A stretch of 64,000 nt of DNA from Pleurodeles waltl (lineage: Eukaryota > Chordata > Amphibia > Caudata > Salamandridae), in the NCBI RefSeq assembly GCF_031143425.1, contig NC_090447.1, positions 767,806,409-767,870,408 on the forward strand. Reading direction: 5' to 3'. A model generated the notes under the pieces. That model saw only the letters and a program-made list of their open reading frames with translations, was not told the DNA's origin and made no database searches. Both the position numbers and the translations under genes were made by a program. This document shows positions 19,470 to 29,825 of the stretch, in pieces; the first letter of the stretch is position 1, and each line of letters begins with the position of its first letter.

Positions 19470-20763
19470 GTGCAACTCAGTAAACATTCCTCCTCGTCTT
19501 TTTCTGACCTCGTTTTTGTTGGCTTTAGGACATTGAGCACTTTACAACTGCTAACCAGTGGAAAGTGCATGTGCTCTCTCCTCTAAACATGACAACATTG
19601 GCTCAAACCCAATTTGCATATTTAATTTACTTATAAGTCCTTAGTAATGTGCACTACATGTGCCCGGGGCCTGTAAATTAAATGCTACTAATGGGCTTGT
19701 AGCACTGATTGTGGCACCCACTTAAGTAGCGCCTTAACCATGTCTCAGGCCTGCCATTGCAGAACCTATCTGGGCAGTTTACACTACCACTTCAGCCTGG
19801 CAAGTTAATCTCTTGCCAGGCCTAAATATTCCCTTTTATACATATGTCACCCCTAATGTATTCCCTATGTGACCCACAGGGCAGGGTGCAATGTATCGAA
19901 AAGGCAGGACATGTACTTTTAAGTTTTACGTGGCCTGGTAGTGAAAAAAATAAAAAATTCTTTTTTCACTAATGAAAAGCCTATCTCTCCCATAGGATAA
20001 CATTGGGATTACCTTATTACATCATGAAAAGTTACGTTTATCACAATTGGTGTCTCTGAACTCACAATTTAAAATCACAACTTATGGTGAAGTCAGATTT
20101 TAAATTGCAGTTCTGGAAATGCCACTTTTAGAAAGTTTGCATTTTTTTACTTTAGCCATTTGGTGCCTACTGCCTGTCTCTAATACACTTTTGGGGTGGA
20201 GTGACAGCTGGACTTATGCATTTTCTCTAGACAGCCACACACAAAGGGATCTTAGGTGTGACTGATAGGCCATCCACATCCTGATAGGCCATCCTGGGCA
20301 GGATGGGTGGGAGGGACTGACAAACTTGAAAGGTCATGTGTCCTGCCACACATGAAGAGATGCATCCCCCTCTGTAGTTAGTCTGGAGCCATGGCAGGAA
20401 TGGAGGACCTATGTGCACTTCAAAAACCTCTCTCTGGAGTCTCCCCCACATCAAAGGCCCAACTGGGTATACGTACTGGACCTCTGACACCACCAACACT
20501 TCTGGGCCTGTGGATATCTGCCAGAAGGAAGGACTGCTGTGCTGCTGAAAGGACTATCACTCTGCTGGACCCTGCTGGACTCCTGCGTTGCACAAATACT
20601 TTACACATTGCCTCCTAAGTTAAGCCTGCCTGCTCTGTGTCACACTACCGGAGGGTAAGCACAGGCTAATTTTTGGGGTGTGACTGACTTACCCTGAATA
20701 GGATTGTGGCCGCTACTTGAACAGGGTGCATACCTCGGCCAAACAGAGACCCAATTTCTAACA
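19470..20763 (+). mobile_element. Gypsy-family LTR copy (solo or truncated)
   Basis: The right end is AATTTCTAACA at 20763, a CA-type LTR terminus. The stretch 20590-20763 matches, in reverse complement, 41100-41270; shared phrases include TTACACATTGCCTCCTA and GCCTGCTCTGTG. The stretch around 19510-19760 (TTGGCTTTAGGACATTGAGC, ACTACATGTGCCCGGGGCC) is also related, in reverse complement, to 58200-58470 beside the second gypsy pol. That link ties the copy to a gypsy LTR. The left boundary is approximate. No internal element sequence follows on either side, so it is a solo or truncated LTR. Confidence 0.65.
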
Positions 20764-20835
20764 AATGAAAAGCAGAGCAAAGTGAGTTTAGCACTCAGCA
20801 AAGGGGTATCTTGATTGCCATTGCTCTCCCCAGGC

Positions 20836-20999
20836 TGGTACCCGCTGAATGACAAGATCACACATGGAACTGCAAATTACACGTCTTTATTCCTCTGTGT
20901 GTACCTGTGAACTCCAACAATCCAAACTAAGCTCTCATGAATTCTATTCTAGTGATTACGTCACACACTAATACATTCTAAATTATACAAGACACTACA
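20836..20999 (-). repeat. 3' LTR of the nested gypsy element (~164 bp)
   Basis: On the minus strand it begins TGTAGTGTCTTG and ends GGTACCA. It aligns with 34759-34947: both contain CCTCTGTGTGTACCTGTGAA and ATTCTATTCTAGTGATTACG. AATAAA occurs on the minus strand (GAGGAATAAAGACG) and may serve as the polyadenylation signal. At about 164 bp it is short for a gypsy LTR. Confidence 0.85.
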
Positions 21000-21013
21000 T
21001 CTCCTCCTCTGTT
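21000..21013 (-). other. Polypurine tract
   Basis: Plus-strand TCTCCTCCTCTGTT reads AACAGAGGAGGAGA on the minus strand and abuts the LTR start exactly. This is the expected site for plus-strand priming and fixes the orientation of the element as minus. Confidence 0.75.
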
Positions 21014-22144
21014 AAATGAAACATTGCAAATTTTTTAAAAAATCATCACACAGACACAAATTTCTATATGTATAGAAACAAGCACAACTATATCTCTTCA
21101 ATTAATCTTTTTGGCGTTTTGATCTGTCGACCTGATCTGGCTACTGGAAGCTGTAAATGATCTCCTTCAATCTCAGAAATTGCTATTGATGGTAAGGAAT
21201 CAGCAACAGTCACTGAGTTTTCACAGTCTTTCCATCACTATCTCGAGTTGAAGACCAATGAAATACAGGCCCAAAGTGAGAAGAGTCTCTGGTAAGAGAC
21301 TTCACCGGTCAGCAAGCAGTCACCATGTGCCCTTTGGTAGACACTACTTGAAAAGAGGTTCAGTGTCATACGTAGCATCAGGTTTTCTTTACCATAGCTG
21401 ACGAGTGATCACCAGATCTCTATATATGGACGAGAGGTCTTTCACATGTTGCTTCTTGTCTGCATATATTTTCATTTTCTGTTTTTTGAAGCAAGTCCCT
21501 CATACGAAAAACATTTTCATTAGTATCTAAGTAGTATCTTAGTATCTCTTTCTGTAGTCCATTGGGGTATCTTGGTTGTCATTGTTCTCCCAAACATCAG
21601 AGTCGGAAGACTTTCACCTGTGATCGGGTGGGGTGTCGAACAATAAGCTCATATAGTAGAGTTCAGCACTGTTTTTAAACTGAGCTTCTCAAGTTGCACG
21701 CTGCACTGCTTTCTTTAGTCATACCCATAAAATGCTAAACAAAGTCTATTGGCCTGTGGCAACAAGGGTGTGATCTTTTGCTATGTTACATTCAGATGCT
21801 CTAGAAATTCCTTAAGTTCTTTGCTATCAAAGGGTGGACCTCGCAATGGCTGCAAACCCTGTGTTGCAAACATGCCATCAAGTTTTTTGTTTACTCATTC
21901 ATGTTTTGTGAATGAGAGATCTTCGACCAAAGGAACACGCAAACATTCATCTATTATCGCCATTAAATGATGTCCATTGCCTAGTGGAACAAAGAAATCA
22001 ATGATTACCTTCTCCCAGGAATGTTTGGGGGAGTTCTGACATGTTTAGTGTATGTTGAGTGACTTTGGTTGGCAGGCAATTGCATATGTGATAGGGTTTG
22101 CGTTCCTTCTCAACTCTTTCACCTACGTATAGAAACCAAACTCT
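21014..22144 (-). pseudogene. Gypsy integrase, core and C-terminal part
   Basis: Minus-strand frames carry the downstream half of the integrase, cut from the rest by the large Harbinger insertion at 22145. Recognisable pieces are VWFLYVGERVEKE at the cut, then IDFFVPLGNGHHLMAIIDEC, which contains the first catalytic Asp of the DDE core. Further left comes LPTLMFGRTMTTKIPQ, a typical segment after the core. Frameshifts and stops break the reading frame many times, so this is a dead copy. The polypurine tract and 3' LTR follow directly. Confidence 0.7.
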
Positions 22145-22250
22145 GGCCCTCATTATGAGTTTGGTGGGAAACACCGCCAACCGCCACGCTGGTGGCTGCC
22201 AAAAGACCAGCAGTGTTGGCGGAATGTATTCTGCCGTATTATGAGTACAA
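22145..22250. repeat. Left terminal inverted repeat of the large Harbinger
   Basis: About 105 bp, starting GGCCCTCATTATGAG and containing CCGCC/GGCGG-rich segments and a second TATTATGAGT. It pairs with 29731-29825. The TCATTATGA core is shared with the element at 31053-32199. Confidence 0.75.
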
Positions 22251-22499
22251 AAGGCCAAATGGCCAAAAATTTGCCAAACCTCAAACACTGCCAGGGCTAA
22301 CGACAGCAGAAAAGCGGGACTCAGCAACCCATCACAGCCACGCCTACAAAAATCCGCCCACCAAATTATGCTCCACAAATCAGCCCCACAGTCATTCAAC
22401 GGCGGTACACCATTGGTGGTACGGACCGCCACGGATAGTGATGGCACCCACCAACAACAACCCCATGCAGTGGGTCATTCAAAAGCCTCTCACCTGAGA

Positions 22500-22765
22500 C
22501 ACATATACACACACCACACACACTCACACATAGCACTATAAAACACACACACATCCCACAATCCTCTGCAACGCCAATTGCACCATAGCTATTGCCACGA
22601 ACACCACGCGCACACGCTACAAACCTATTACACACACACACTAGACAACACAAACTACACAACCACCACACCCCCCCAACCAAGACCCACACTTACCCAC
22701 ACACACCACACCACCCCCACCAACTCACCCTCAAAACACAACACACATCACACACCATTGCACCC
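22500..22765. repeat. CA-rich low-complexity tract
   Basis: Imperfect (CA)n and CCACAC runs, for example ACACACACACACTAG near 22633. No coding meaning. It lies between the left terminal repeat and the first Myb-like gene. Confidence 0.8.
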
Positions 22766-22789
22766 CCTAAGCACCCCTGCTTCACTGAC

Positions 22790-24440
22790 ATGGAGCTAAG
22801 GACCATGGTGGACGAAATACTGTTTGGGGCACGGGTATAGCAGGCGTCCATCACCAGGAAGATGGAGCTATGGCAGGGGATTGTCAACAAGGTGAACGCA
22901 GTGGGAAACCATTCACTCACAAGGGATGACATCAGGAAGAGTTGAACGACCTGCAGGGGAAGATACGTTCGATGGCATCACAACATCAAATTGCAGTACA
23001 GAAGACTGCCAGTGGCCCCCCTCCACCTCCCAAATACACCAATGGGGAGGAGAAGGTCTTGGCTATCCTGCACCCAGAGGGCCTCTCTGCACTCACTGGA
23101 GGACTGGACTCGGGTAAGTCAGATAGTCTACCCTACCATGTATCCCACCTGCAATGCATGTCTCACCCTACCCCTCTCACTACAAATAAGCACCCTATCC
23201 CATGCACATCCAACATCCCAAATTAAACACTACCCAGAATCCCAGCATGCCCACAACACCCCATCCAACTCACGACACCTCCCTGTGAGCACAATTAGCA
23301 ACCCCTGGATGTAATGTATGCTGCACTACTTCACCCACAATGCACCACCAATGCCTTAACTAAAAATGCATCACACCTATCCGGAAGTGCCCCTGCATGC
23401 AAGTGGCTGAGAATGGGAGTACAACAAACAGGTGGCTGGTGCTGCAAGGGAAATGGCAATGACAACATAGGGGGCAGAAAACAGAAGAGAAATAGGACTA
23501 TGGCAAAAACTACAAAACAAACACATAGAAAATGACAAAAATACTCAGGGACACTACTGTCAATGCCAAATCCCCTCCAGCATTGCCACTGCACCATCAC
23601 ACACTAGCCACAATTCATAACACATTGCAGGAAACTAAATACTCATTGATGTGACACACAGGTAGCACAGCCCGTGCCACCCGGCCTGAGATGGCAAGAA
23701 GTGCAAGTCCCCCACCAAAAGAAGAAGGCCCCAGTGAGGAGAGTGCAACTGCATGTCTGGACCAAGAGGAATTCCCTGGCCCATCCCACAGCCCTGGGCA
23801 GTCAGCTTCCAGAAACCCACCCAGGACACCACTGACACCTCCACCACTCGGCCACCACCATCACCAGTGGCCCAACATCCCCACACCAGTGTCTCCAGGC
23901 CACGGATTGTCCTACCACCTGTACAGGGATTGGAGTCACCACCAGGCAGGACGATGAAGGCCCTAGTGTAAGTGGGACTTGCCAGCTGTGCCAGGGACAC
24001 AGGCACAGGGGGCTAGGCCCAGTAGGAGAGTGTCATTGGCCCAGGGGGGTGGGCCAAGGAGGGATGCGACTGCCCTTGTGGCCATACCAGAGGTCCTGGG
24101 GGCATACCACCATTCCCAGGACAGGATGGGCCAGGCCCTGGCCACATTGCAGGACAACCAGAGGCTGCATGTGTCACACCACCGGGAGGCCATGGAGCAA
24201 TGGAAACAACTAAATTCCATCATGGCCTCCATTGCAGGGGTGCTGCAGAGGTTGCTTTACATCTTGCCAGAGTCCACCACCCACCAGCAGGCCCCTTCTG
24301 CTACCCAGGACACAGCCCATCCATCAACATCTGCAGCAGCCAGTGGAATGATGGCCCTCCCAGAGGACTCACAGGACACCAGCACCACTTCCCCTGTAGC
24401 CCAAGAAGTCCCTTGCAAATGTGGCCGGATAGCCAGACAA
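22790..24440 (+). pseudogene. Harbinger Myb/SANT-like gene 1 (two exons, decayed)
   Basis: Exon 1 (about 22790-23113) reads MELRTMVDEILFGARV, a TAG stop, then RKMELWQGIVNKVNAVG and, after a 1-base shift near 22940, NDLQGKIRS. The W...I...V.......RWNDL spacing is that of the Myb/SANT-like (trihelix) DNA-binding domain used by the second protein of Harbinger elements. It ends in a good splice donor, CGG|GTAAGT, at 23113/23114. The acceptor ACACACAG is at 23661. Exon 2 (from 23662) is Pro/Ser/Thr-rich and then carries MEQWKQLNSIMASIAGVLQR near 24193, a likely coiled or oligomerising tail. The partner protein is thought to bind DNA and carry the transposase into the nucleus. The stop and frameshift mean this copy is dead. 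Confidence 0.7.
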
Positions 24441-25451
24441 CCCAATGACTCTAGACCAAGCCCACCACAAAGGAGTGACTCTGCCCTGAACTGTCTGCCT
24501 TTTGTGCCACTGAGCCACCTTGTTGATTATCCACTGCCATTTCGCCATTTCACATTGGCCCCATCGATTCTGCCCCTGTGCTACCAACAGCTGTGGAAAT
24601 GTAACAGAGTATTTTGTTCACCATGAGCCCAATCCCTTCAACATTCCTAATGGTTTTGCACAACATCAATAAACAGTACCTGATCACACCAAAATATTAT
24701 TATTATTTAATTCTAATGTTTCAGATTCAAATGGAAATGACATCATCAAATATGAATTTTAGTACACACATCTTGCAGAAACACATTGTACAGAGAGGTA
24801 GATGGTAAGTACGTGACACTGTACAATCCAGGAGTGATAAATACATCCCTTCAACATCCATGATGTAGCCATGTGTTAGGGTAGGACACCATAGCAGCAT
24901 CTGTCAGCAAGAGAAATGTAACACTGTACCAATACAACTGTAGCCGCATTTGCTGCAGCAATACACCCCCCCCCCCCCCATTACAGCATAGGGAACTAGG
25001 TTAAAGGTAGCACATATAACTAATGTGGGCTATGCACTACTCACACATGTGTAAAAACACATTATTACATGGATATGTATGTAGAGTGGCAGATGAAATC
25101 AGAACATTGCATTACCCACCATAGTGTCTAGGAATGCCAACCTGCCAGGACAACTGTCAGCCCTTTCACCACCACAAGTGTCACATCCATTAAAATTATC
25201 CAGATGAGCTCCAGTCAACAGCCCTTTTAGAGGTATGTGGAGAAAAAAGCCATCACAGTGTCATGCAGGTAATGATGATGTGTAAAACTACTGTGACCAC
25301 TCTGTTCAACACTCTGCAGATGGCTAAAAGTGATTCCCCAAACATCCACACATACTCCTATCCACACAGCACTGTGGAGGTACAGTCACCATCTGTCACT
25401 GACATCCAGCCCAGTCTAGCTAACATCATAGTGCCACATGTACCTGAGAGT
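24441..25451. other. Intergenic part of the large Harbinger, no gene seen
   Basis: About 1 kb between the plus-strand gene 1 and the end of the minus-strand transposase. It has an AATAAA at 24670, a possible 3' end for gene 1, and a C-run at about 24967. No further coding motif. Confidence 0.4.
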
Positions 25452-26658
25452 CATTGGAAGTAGAGCTGTATTAGATGGGTCCTGGAGTCAACTTCATCCC
25501 CCTCATCTTCTCCATCACTGTCATCCACCCCCTGAGATCCCACGGGTGGTAGTGTAGCATCCTCCTCTTCCAGTAGTAGAACCTGTTTCCTCAGATCCAA
25601 ATTATGGAGCATGCAGCAGGCCACTACAATCTGACACACCTCGTCGGGGTCATAACAGTGATCCACTGGACATGTGCAGGCAGCGGAATCTGGACTTCAG
25701 GACCCCAATGGTCCTCTCAATCACTCTTTTTGTGCGACCATGGGCATCATTGTACTGGTTTTCTGCATCTGTCCTGGGATTTCTCACAGGTGTCAGGAGC
25801 CAATGCATATTTGGATATCCTGAATCACCGGGGAAGAGGACTAAAAGTTAATTCAAAACACACATTTCTGCAATGCAAACAAGCTGACAGTCATATATGA
25901 CCTGCAGATATGTGTCATACACACCCACCTAATAGCCAGGCTCTCTCCCCCTGTAGTAGTGTCATCATGTGTGGCACACTGCTGTTCGTCAGTATGTAGG
26001 CATCTTGGACAGATTCAAGGAATCGTGCAGCCACCTGTGATGTATACTGATCTGCAAGACATACCAACTGCACATTCAGTGAGTGGTAGTCTTTGTGATT
26101 CCTGTACACCTGTTCATAGGCTTGGGGGGGAATTAGGGGTATGTGGGTGCCATCTATGGCACCAATCACATGTGGTATGTTGGCAATGGAATACAAATTT
26201 CATTTGACAGTAGTGAGATCAGGGCTTTGGTGAAACTGGATGTAGCTCTGTATGTGTTGTATGAAGCCACGCAGGAATTTAGTAAAAATGTTGCTGAACA
26301 TTGGCTGTGATATACCAGATGCCATGCCCACTGTCACCTGAAATGACCCAGTTGCTAAGAAATGTAGGACTGATAGTACCTGAATTGTTGGAGCGATGGC
26401 ATTTGGGTTTCATTTTGCAGGCATGAGTTCATGCTCCAATTGGGCACACAGCTCACGGAATGTGTTACAGTTCAGGCGGTAAGTGATGATTATGTGGTGC
26501 TCCTCCATGGTAGCCAGATCAACCATGGGTCTGTAGACAGATAGACCCCTCCCTCTCCACATGGGTCGGAAGCTATAGGGAAAAAGGGTAGATAGATGTT
26601 GAGTAGGACTAATTACTCTCCATTCTCCTCTCACATCCATTGCATGTGTATTCCACAC
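25452..26658 (-). pseudogene. Harbinger (HARBI1-like) transposase, two exons, decayed
   Basis: DDE transposase of the PIF/Harbinger superfamily. The N-terminal part (26410-26658) contains YRPMVDLATMEEHHIIITYR and FRELCAQLEHELMPAK, followed by an in-frame TGA. The core (25912-26196) has VIGAIDGTHIPLIPPQ with catalytic Asp at 26152-26154, NHKDYHSLNVQLVCLADQ, and SVQDAYIL with the second Asp at 26002-26004. After a short intron (about 25845-25920) comes DSGYP...WLLTPV, then RTKRVIERTIGVLKSRFRC with the catalytic Glu at 25716-25718. The frame 25451-25666 supplies CQIVVACCMLHN and ends DSRTHLIQLYFQ. All three catalytic acids survive, but a second TGA interrupts before NLYSIAN and the intron acceptor looks damaged (CCCCG where CAG is expected). 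Non-functional as it stands. Confidence 0.85.
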
Positions 26659-27164
26659 ACACTACACAGTACACAGTAACAATTCCGAAGCAGGATCAGA
26701 CCCTGAATGGGCAATGTGTCGTGATTGCTGTGGAAGGGACATTCAACAGTGTAGGCATATTTGCAACCATGATATGGGTATAGGCATTCGTCATGTCACC
26801 TCTAGCTCCTTGACGGTAGACGAAATGGCACCATCTACAATGCCCCTGTCCTGTTGGGGTGCACGTTTTGTTCATAAAATGGCAGCCTCCAGTCAAACAG
26901 GTTGTGAAGAGTAGGAAGTGACATCATACCGCTGGCATATGTTGTCATGGCGGTAGGTGGTGTTCACGGCTGTGCAAATGCTCATTGGTTAACATTGTTG
27001 TCTATGGGGAACAGGGGCCAATCAAGATCACCGTCAGCGGTGACGGTGCATACCTCCGTGGTCTACACCGCCATTTTGGTTTGCCTATGCCACTTGACTC
27101 CTGCACCTCAAGACGGCCACTACTCCACTGCGTGTGCTGCTGTGTCCTGACTCCTGTCCTGGAA
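26659..27164. other. Divergent promoter region between transposase and Myb-like gene 2
   Basis: About 500 bp separate the start of the minus-strand transposase from the plus-strand ATG at 27165. By position it could serve as a bidirectional promoter (inference). I see no clear TATA box. A palindromic ACCGTCAGCGGTGACGGT lies at about 27030. Confidence 0.35.
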
Positions 27165-28960
27165 ATGGCACAGGCTACAGGAGAACAGGTCCTGGCCTTC
27201 ACATTGTTGGAGTTGGAGAAACTGGTGGCTAGGGTCCTTCCCCTGTATGTAAAGCTGTATGGGCAACCAAAGGACCAGGTGAGTGGTATTTATGCACCCT
27301 AGGAATGTGTGCCATTGCATGGGAGGGTTGTGCGCGTGACTGGAGAATGTGGGCATTGATAGGTGCAGTGTGCCAGGGTGTATGTGTGTTGGCTCATGGA
27401 TGACAGTAAGTTTGAATGGTAAACTTGCAGGTGTTGTGGTATCCCAGGTGTTAATGGCGCACCTCCACTCACAGCTACATTTTCCTCTGTGTGTTACATG
27501 CAGGTTAGTGCCCATCAGAAGATGGGATACTGGTGAGCCATTGCCAAAGAAGGGGGGACCCTGGGGTATACAGCCAGTGGAACACCCACTGCAGGAAGCG
27601 GTAGGAGGACATGAGATGCTGGGCATAGAAGACTGCAGAGGCCCAGCTGGGGACGGCCTCCCAACGAGGAAGGGGTGCCCGTCGGACCATGACCCCCCTA
27701 ATGGCCCACATTCTGAGGGTAGCCAATCCTGAGTTGGATGGGCGCTTGAAGGCAACACAGCAGCCACAAGGGGGTGAGTACCACCACTGTTCAGATTGCC
27801 TATTGTGAAGTATAGTTGGGTGCAAAAGGATGGTTGGCAAGTAGTGGCTGGGTGGTACTAGTGTGTCCATGCAGGCTTCCCTCTTTTCTTCAGTGGGATT
27901 GTGATTTTTGCTTAGAAGGGGTTGGTATTTTGCCATGTAACAGGTCCCATGGGTGAGCTAGTGGGCCTGATGTATGTCCTCTGAGAATGGACACATTGTG
28001 GTGGATCAGCATCCCTCTCCCTTGTTCAAACTCAACCTATTTGGAAATGTAGGGATTGGCTGGTGATGTATTTGGCCAGTGAAGTGTAGGTAGGTCAGTG
28101 TATTGTGGGAGCTAGAGCACCAATCAGAGGTACCTACCTTGATGTGGGGGGTGTTGTTGAGGGATAGTGTCTGGGATGGGTGGAGGTGCATTTGTGCCAA
28201 CATGCCATTCAGTCAGGTATTGACAGCCTACTTCCTTCTTTTCTCCAACCCCCCCCTCTCTGTGTTCTTGTGTTCATGCATTAGCATCATCTGGTGAAGG
28301 AACAGAGGCACCGGTGAGTGGGGATGATGCTACCCACAGGACCCAGGAGGCTGAGACCACCGACGCTGAGGGGACCAGTGGGATGGAGGGTGATGGGAGT
28401 GCCACGGGGAGGCAACTACCACTGCAGTTAGTGACTCTGACACAGACACTTGCTGCACATTCACCAGATCTGCAGACACCAGCACGACATCTATCTACAC
28501 TAGCTGCCTTTCTACTCCAACTGTTTCTGCCCCTCCTCTCAGTACAGACACATGTACCCACACATCCATGCAACAGCCATCCACCAAACATGAGCAGATG
28601 AAGGGCGCATGTGCATCCACTGACAGCACGCCTACACCACATGCTTCCACTCCCTCAACCTTCACTCCCATACCTGTCTCCAAAACTCCTCCATCTCCAC
28701 CTAAAAAGCTTTTCCTTTCCTGTGTCAACCTTTTCAAACTCACTGGCCCACCCTGTTGTGTCCCTAAACACTCCATTGGCCTCACCAAATCCACTCCTTC
28801 CTCATCAGAATCCTCCCCAGTCCTCCCTTCACAGTCCTGTGCCCCTTCCCCAGGGAGGAAAAGAACTTGTAGCAGGCCTGATCCTACTTCCACCTCGGTC
28901 CAAGCCCACTTCCACTCCTTCCCAGGGAAAGCCAAAAACCCCACCCACACCAAAACCTAA
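27165..28960 (+). pseudogene. Harbinger Myb/SANT-like gene 2 (three exons, decayed)
   Basis: Exon 1 (27165-27278) encodes 38 residues from MAQATGEQVLAF to YGQPKDQ and ends CAG|GTGAGT. Exon 2 opens in phase after ACATGCAG at 27503: VSAHQKMGYW, then TGA, then AIAKEGGTLG. A frameshift follows, and the frame continues NTHCRKR, a TAG stop and EDM, then KTAEAQLGTASQRGRGARRT and LMAHILRVANPELDGRLKA. The W...I...V......HCRKRWEDL spacing is a Myb/SANT-like domain, distinct in sequence from gene 1. A donor (GGGGTGAGTA) near 27774 and an acceptor (TGCATTAG) near 28284 bracket an intron. Exon 3 (28285 to about 28960) is Ser/Thr/Pro-rich. Conserved intron borders support a real gene in the ancestor. The present copy is broken at several points. 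Confidence 0.65.
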
Positions 28961-29730
28961 ACCAGGGACCCCTCTCACAAGCCTGAATCACCACCCCGCC
29001 ACCCACTAACCCTGCTCCCTGAGGTGCCTGCCTGCCCCATTGATGCCACTTCCCTGGGGAGGCCATGGTCGTGGTAGGAGTCAAGTGGGGGCCTTGTGGG
29101 CCCAACGGGACTATTTGAGTGGACTGGTCCATGGCCTTGTCTGTACTTATTTTTCTGCCTCCAGTATCTGGATCAATATATCTGTCCAACAGACATGTTG
29201 GTGCAATATTCTTCCATAGTCCTGCGTTTTAATGTGGGAGGGTCGTGTACACAGGTGTGCCTACGTGTACAGAGTGTGTACCTAGTTTGGGGGCTGTGCA
29301 TTGGGGTGTTGGTGGTGAGGGTATGTGTGTAAGGGTGTCAGTGTGTGTGTGTGGGCATGGTGGTGTGATTGTGGGATGCATGTGGTGTGTGGGTGTGTAA
29401 TGTCCCCTTCCCTCCCTTGTGTGCTAGGCGGCTGTGCTCACCGTTGTCATCTTCGTCGGCGGTCACAGTCCTGGAGGAATGTCACAAGGATCAGCACGGG
29501 GAAGATTTCCAGTTCACGCTCCAGGTCGGCCTCGGCGTCGTCTGTGTCCCTACGGTGAGTGTTTCCTTATGTATGGTTCACTTCCACCAGGCGGTGTGGT
29601 GTTTCATAATACAGTGGGTGGGAAGGGCCTTTCTTCCAACCTGAAGATGGGCCCCGCTGTCTTTGGCGGCTCTCTTACTATGGTGGTAGCAGCGGTGAAG
29701 TGGCTGGTCCTCTCACATTTTTCCACCTGA
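28961..29730. repeat. Right arm of the large Harbinger with TG-rich tract
   Basis: Non-coding. 29240-29400 is GTGTGT-rich. I find no gene. The right terminal repeat follows. Confidence 0.5.
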
Positions 29731-29825
29731 CTCATAATACAGCGGTCCGGACCGCCACCCTGTTGGCGGTCGCACCTTCAATGCCGGCAGGGCGGTCCAA
29801 CACCACCAAACTCATAATGACTACC
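29731..29825. repeat. Right terminal inverted repeat of the large Harbinger
   Basis: Reverse complement of the left repeat at 22145-22250, from ACTCATAATACAGC to CCAAACTCATAATGACTACC. It contains GGACCGCC/GGCGGTC modules like those in the palindrome MITE. Confidence 0.75.

Larger units (their letters stand above)
22145..29825. mobile_element. Large Harbinger transposon (7,681 bp) with three genes
   Basis: Ends GGCCCTCATTATGAGTTTGG (22145) and, on the other strand, GGTAGTCATTATGAGTTTGG (29825) are inverted repeats. Subterminal similarity extends about 100 bp, to TATTATGAGT at about 22239 and 29731. Flanks TCT and TCA would be a decayed 3-bp target duplication. It interrupts the integrase of the surrounding gypsy element. 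Inside, a minus-strand transposase (25452-26658) lies between two plus-strand Myb/SANT-like genes (22790-24440 and 27165-28960). Harbinger elements are known to need a transposase plus one Myb-like protein, so a second Myb-like gene is notable. All three genes have stops or frameshifts. Confidence 0.85.

Noticed and set aside
23979..24626. 215-codon plus frame as a complete independent gene
   Set aside because: It is the later part of exon 2 of the Myb-like gene 1 and lacks its own promoter or start context.
24961..24979. Poly-C run as a G-quadruplex
   Set aside because: A single homopolymer with no spaced G-tracts; it could be sequencing-sensitive and carries no further evidence.
27120..27767. 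215-codon minus-strand frame
   Set aside because: It is antisense to exons 1 and 2 of the Myb-like gene 2, whose splice borders and SANT-like motif are better supported.
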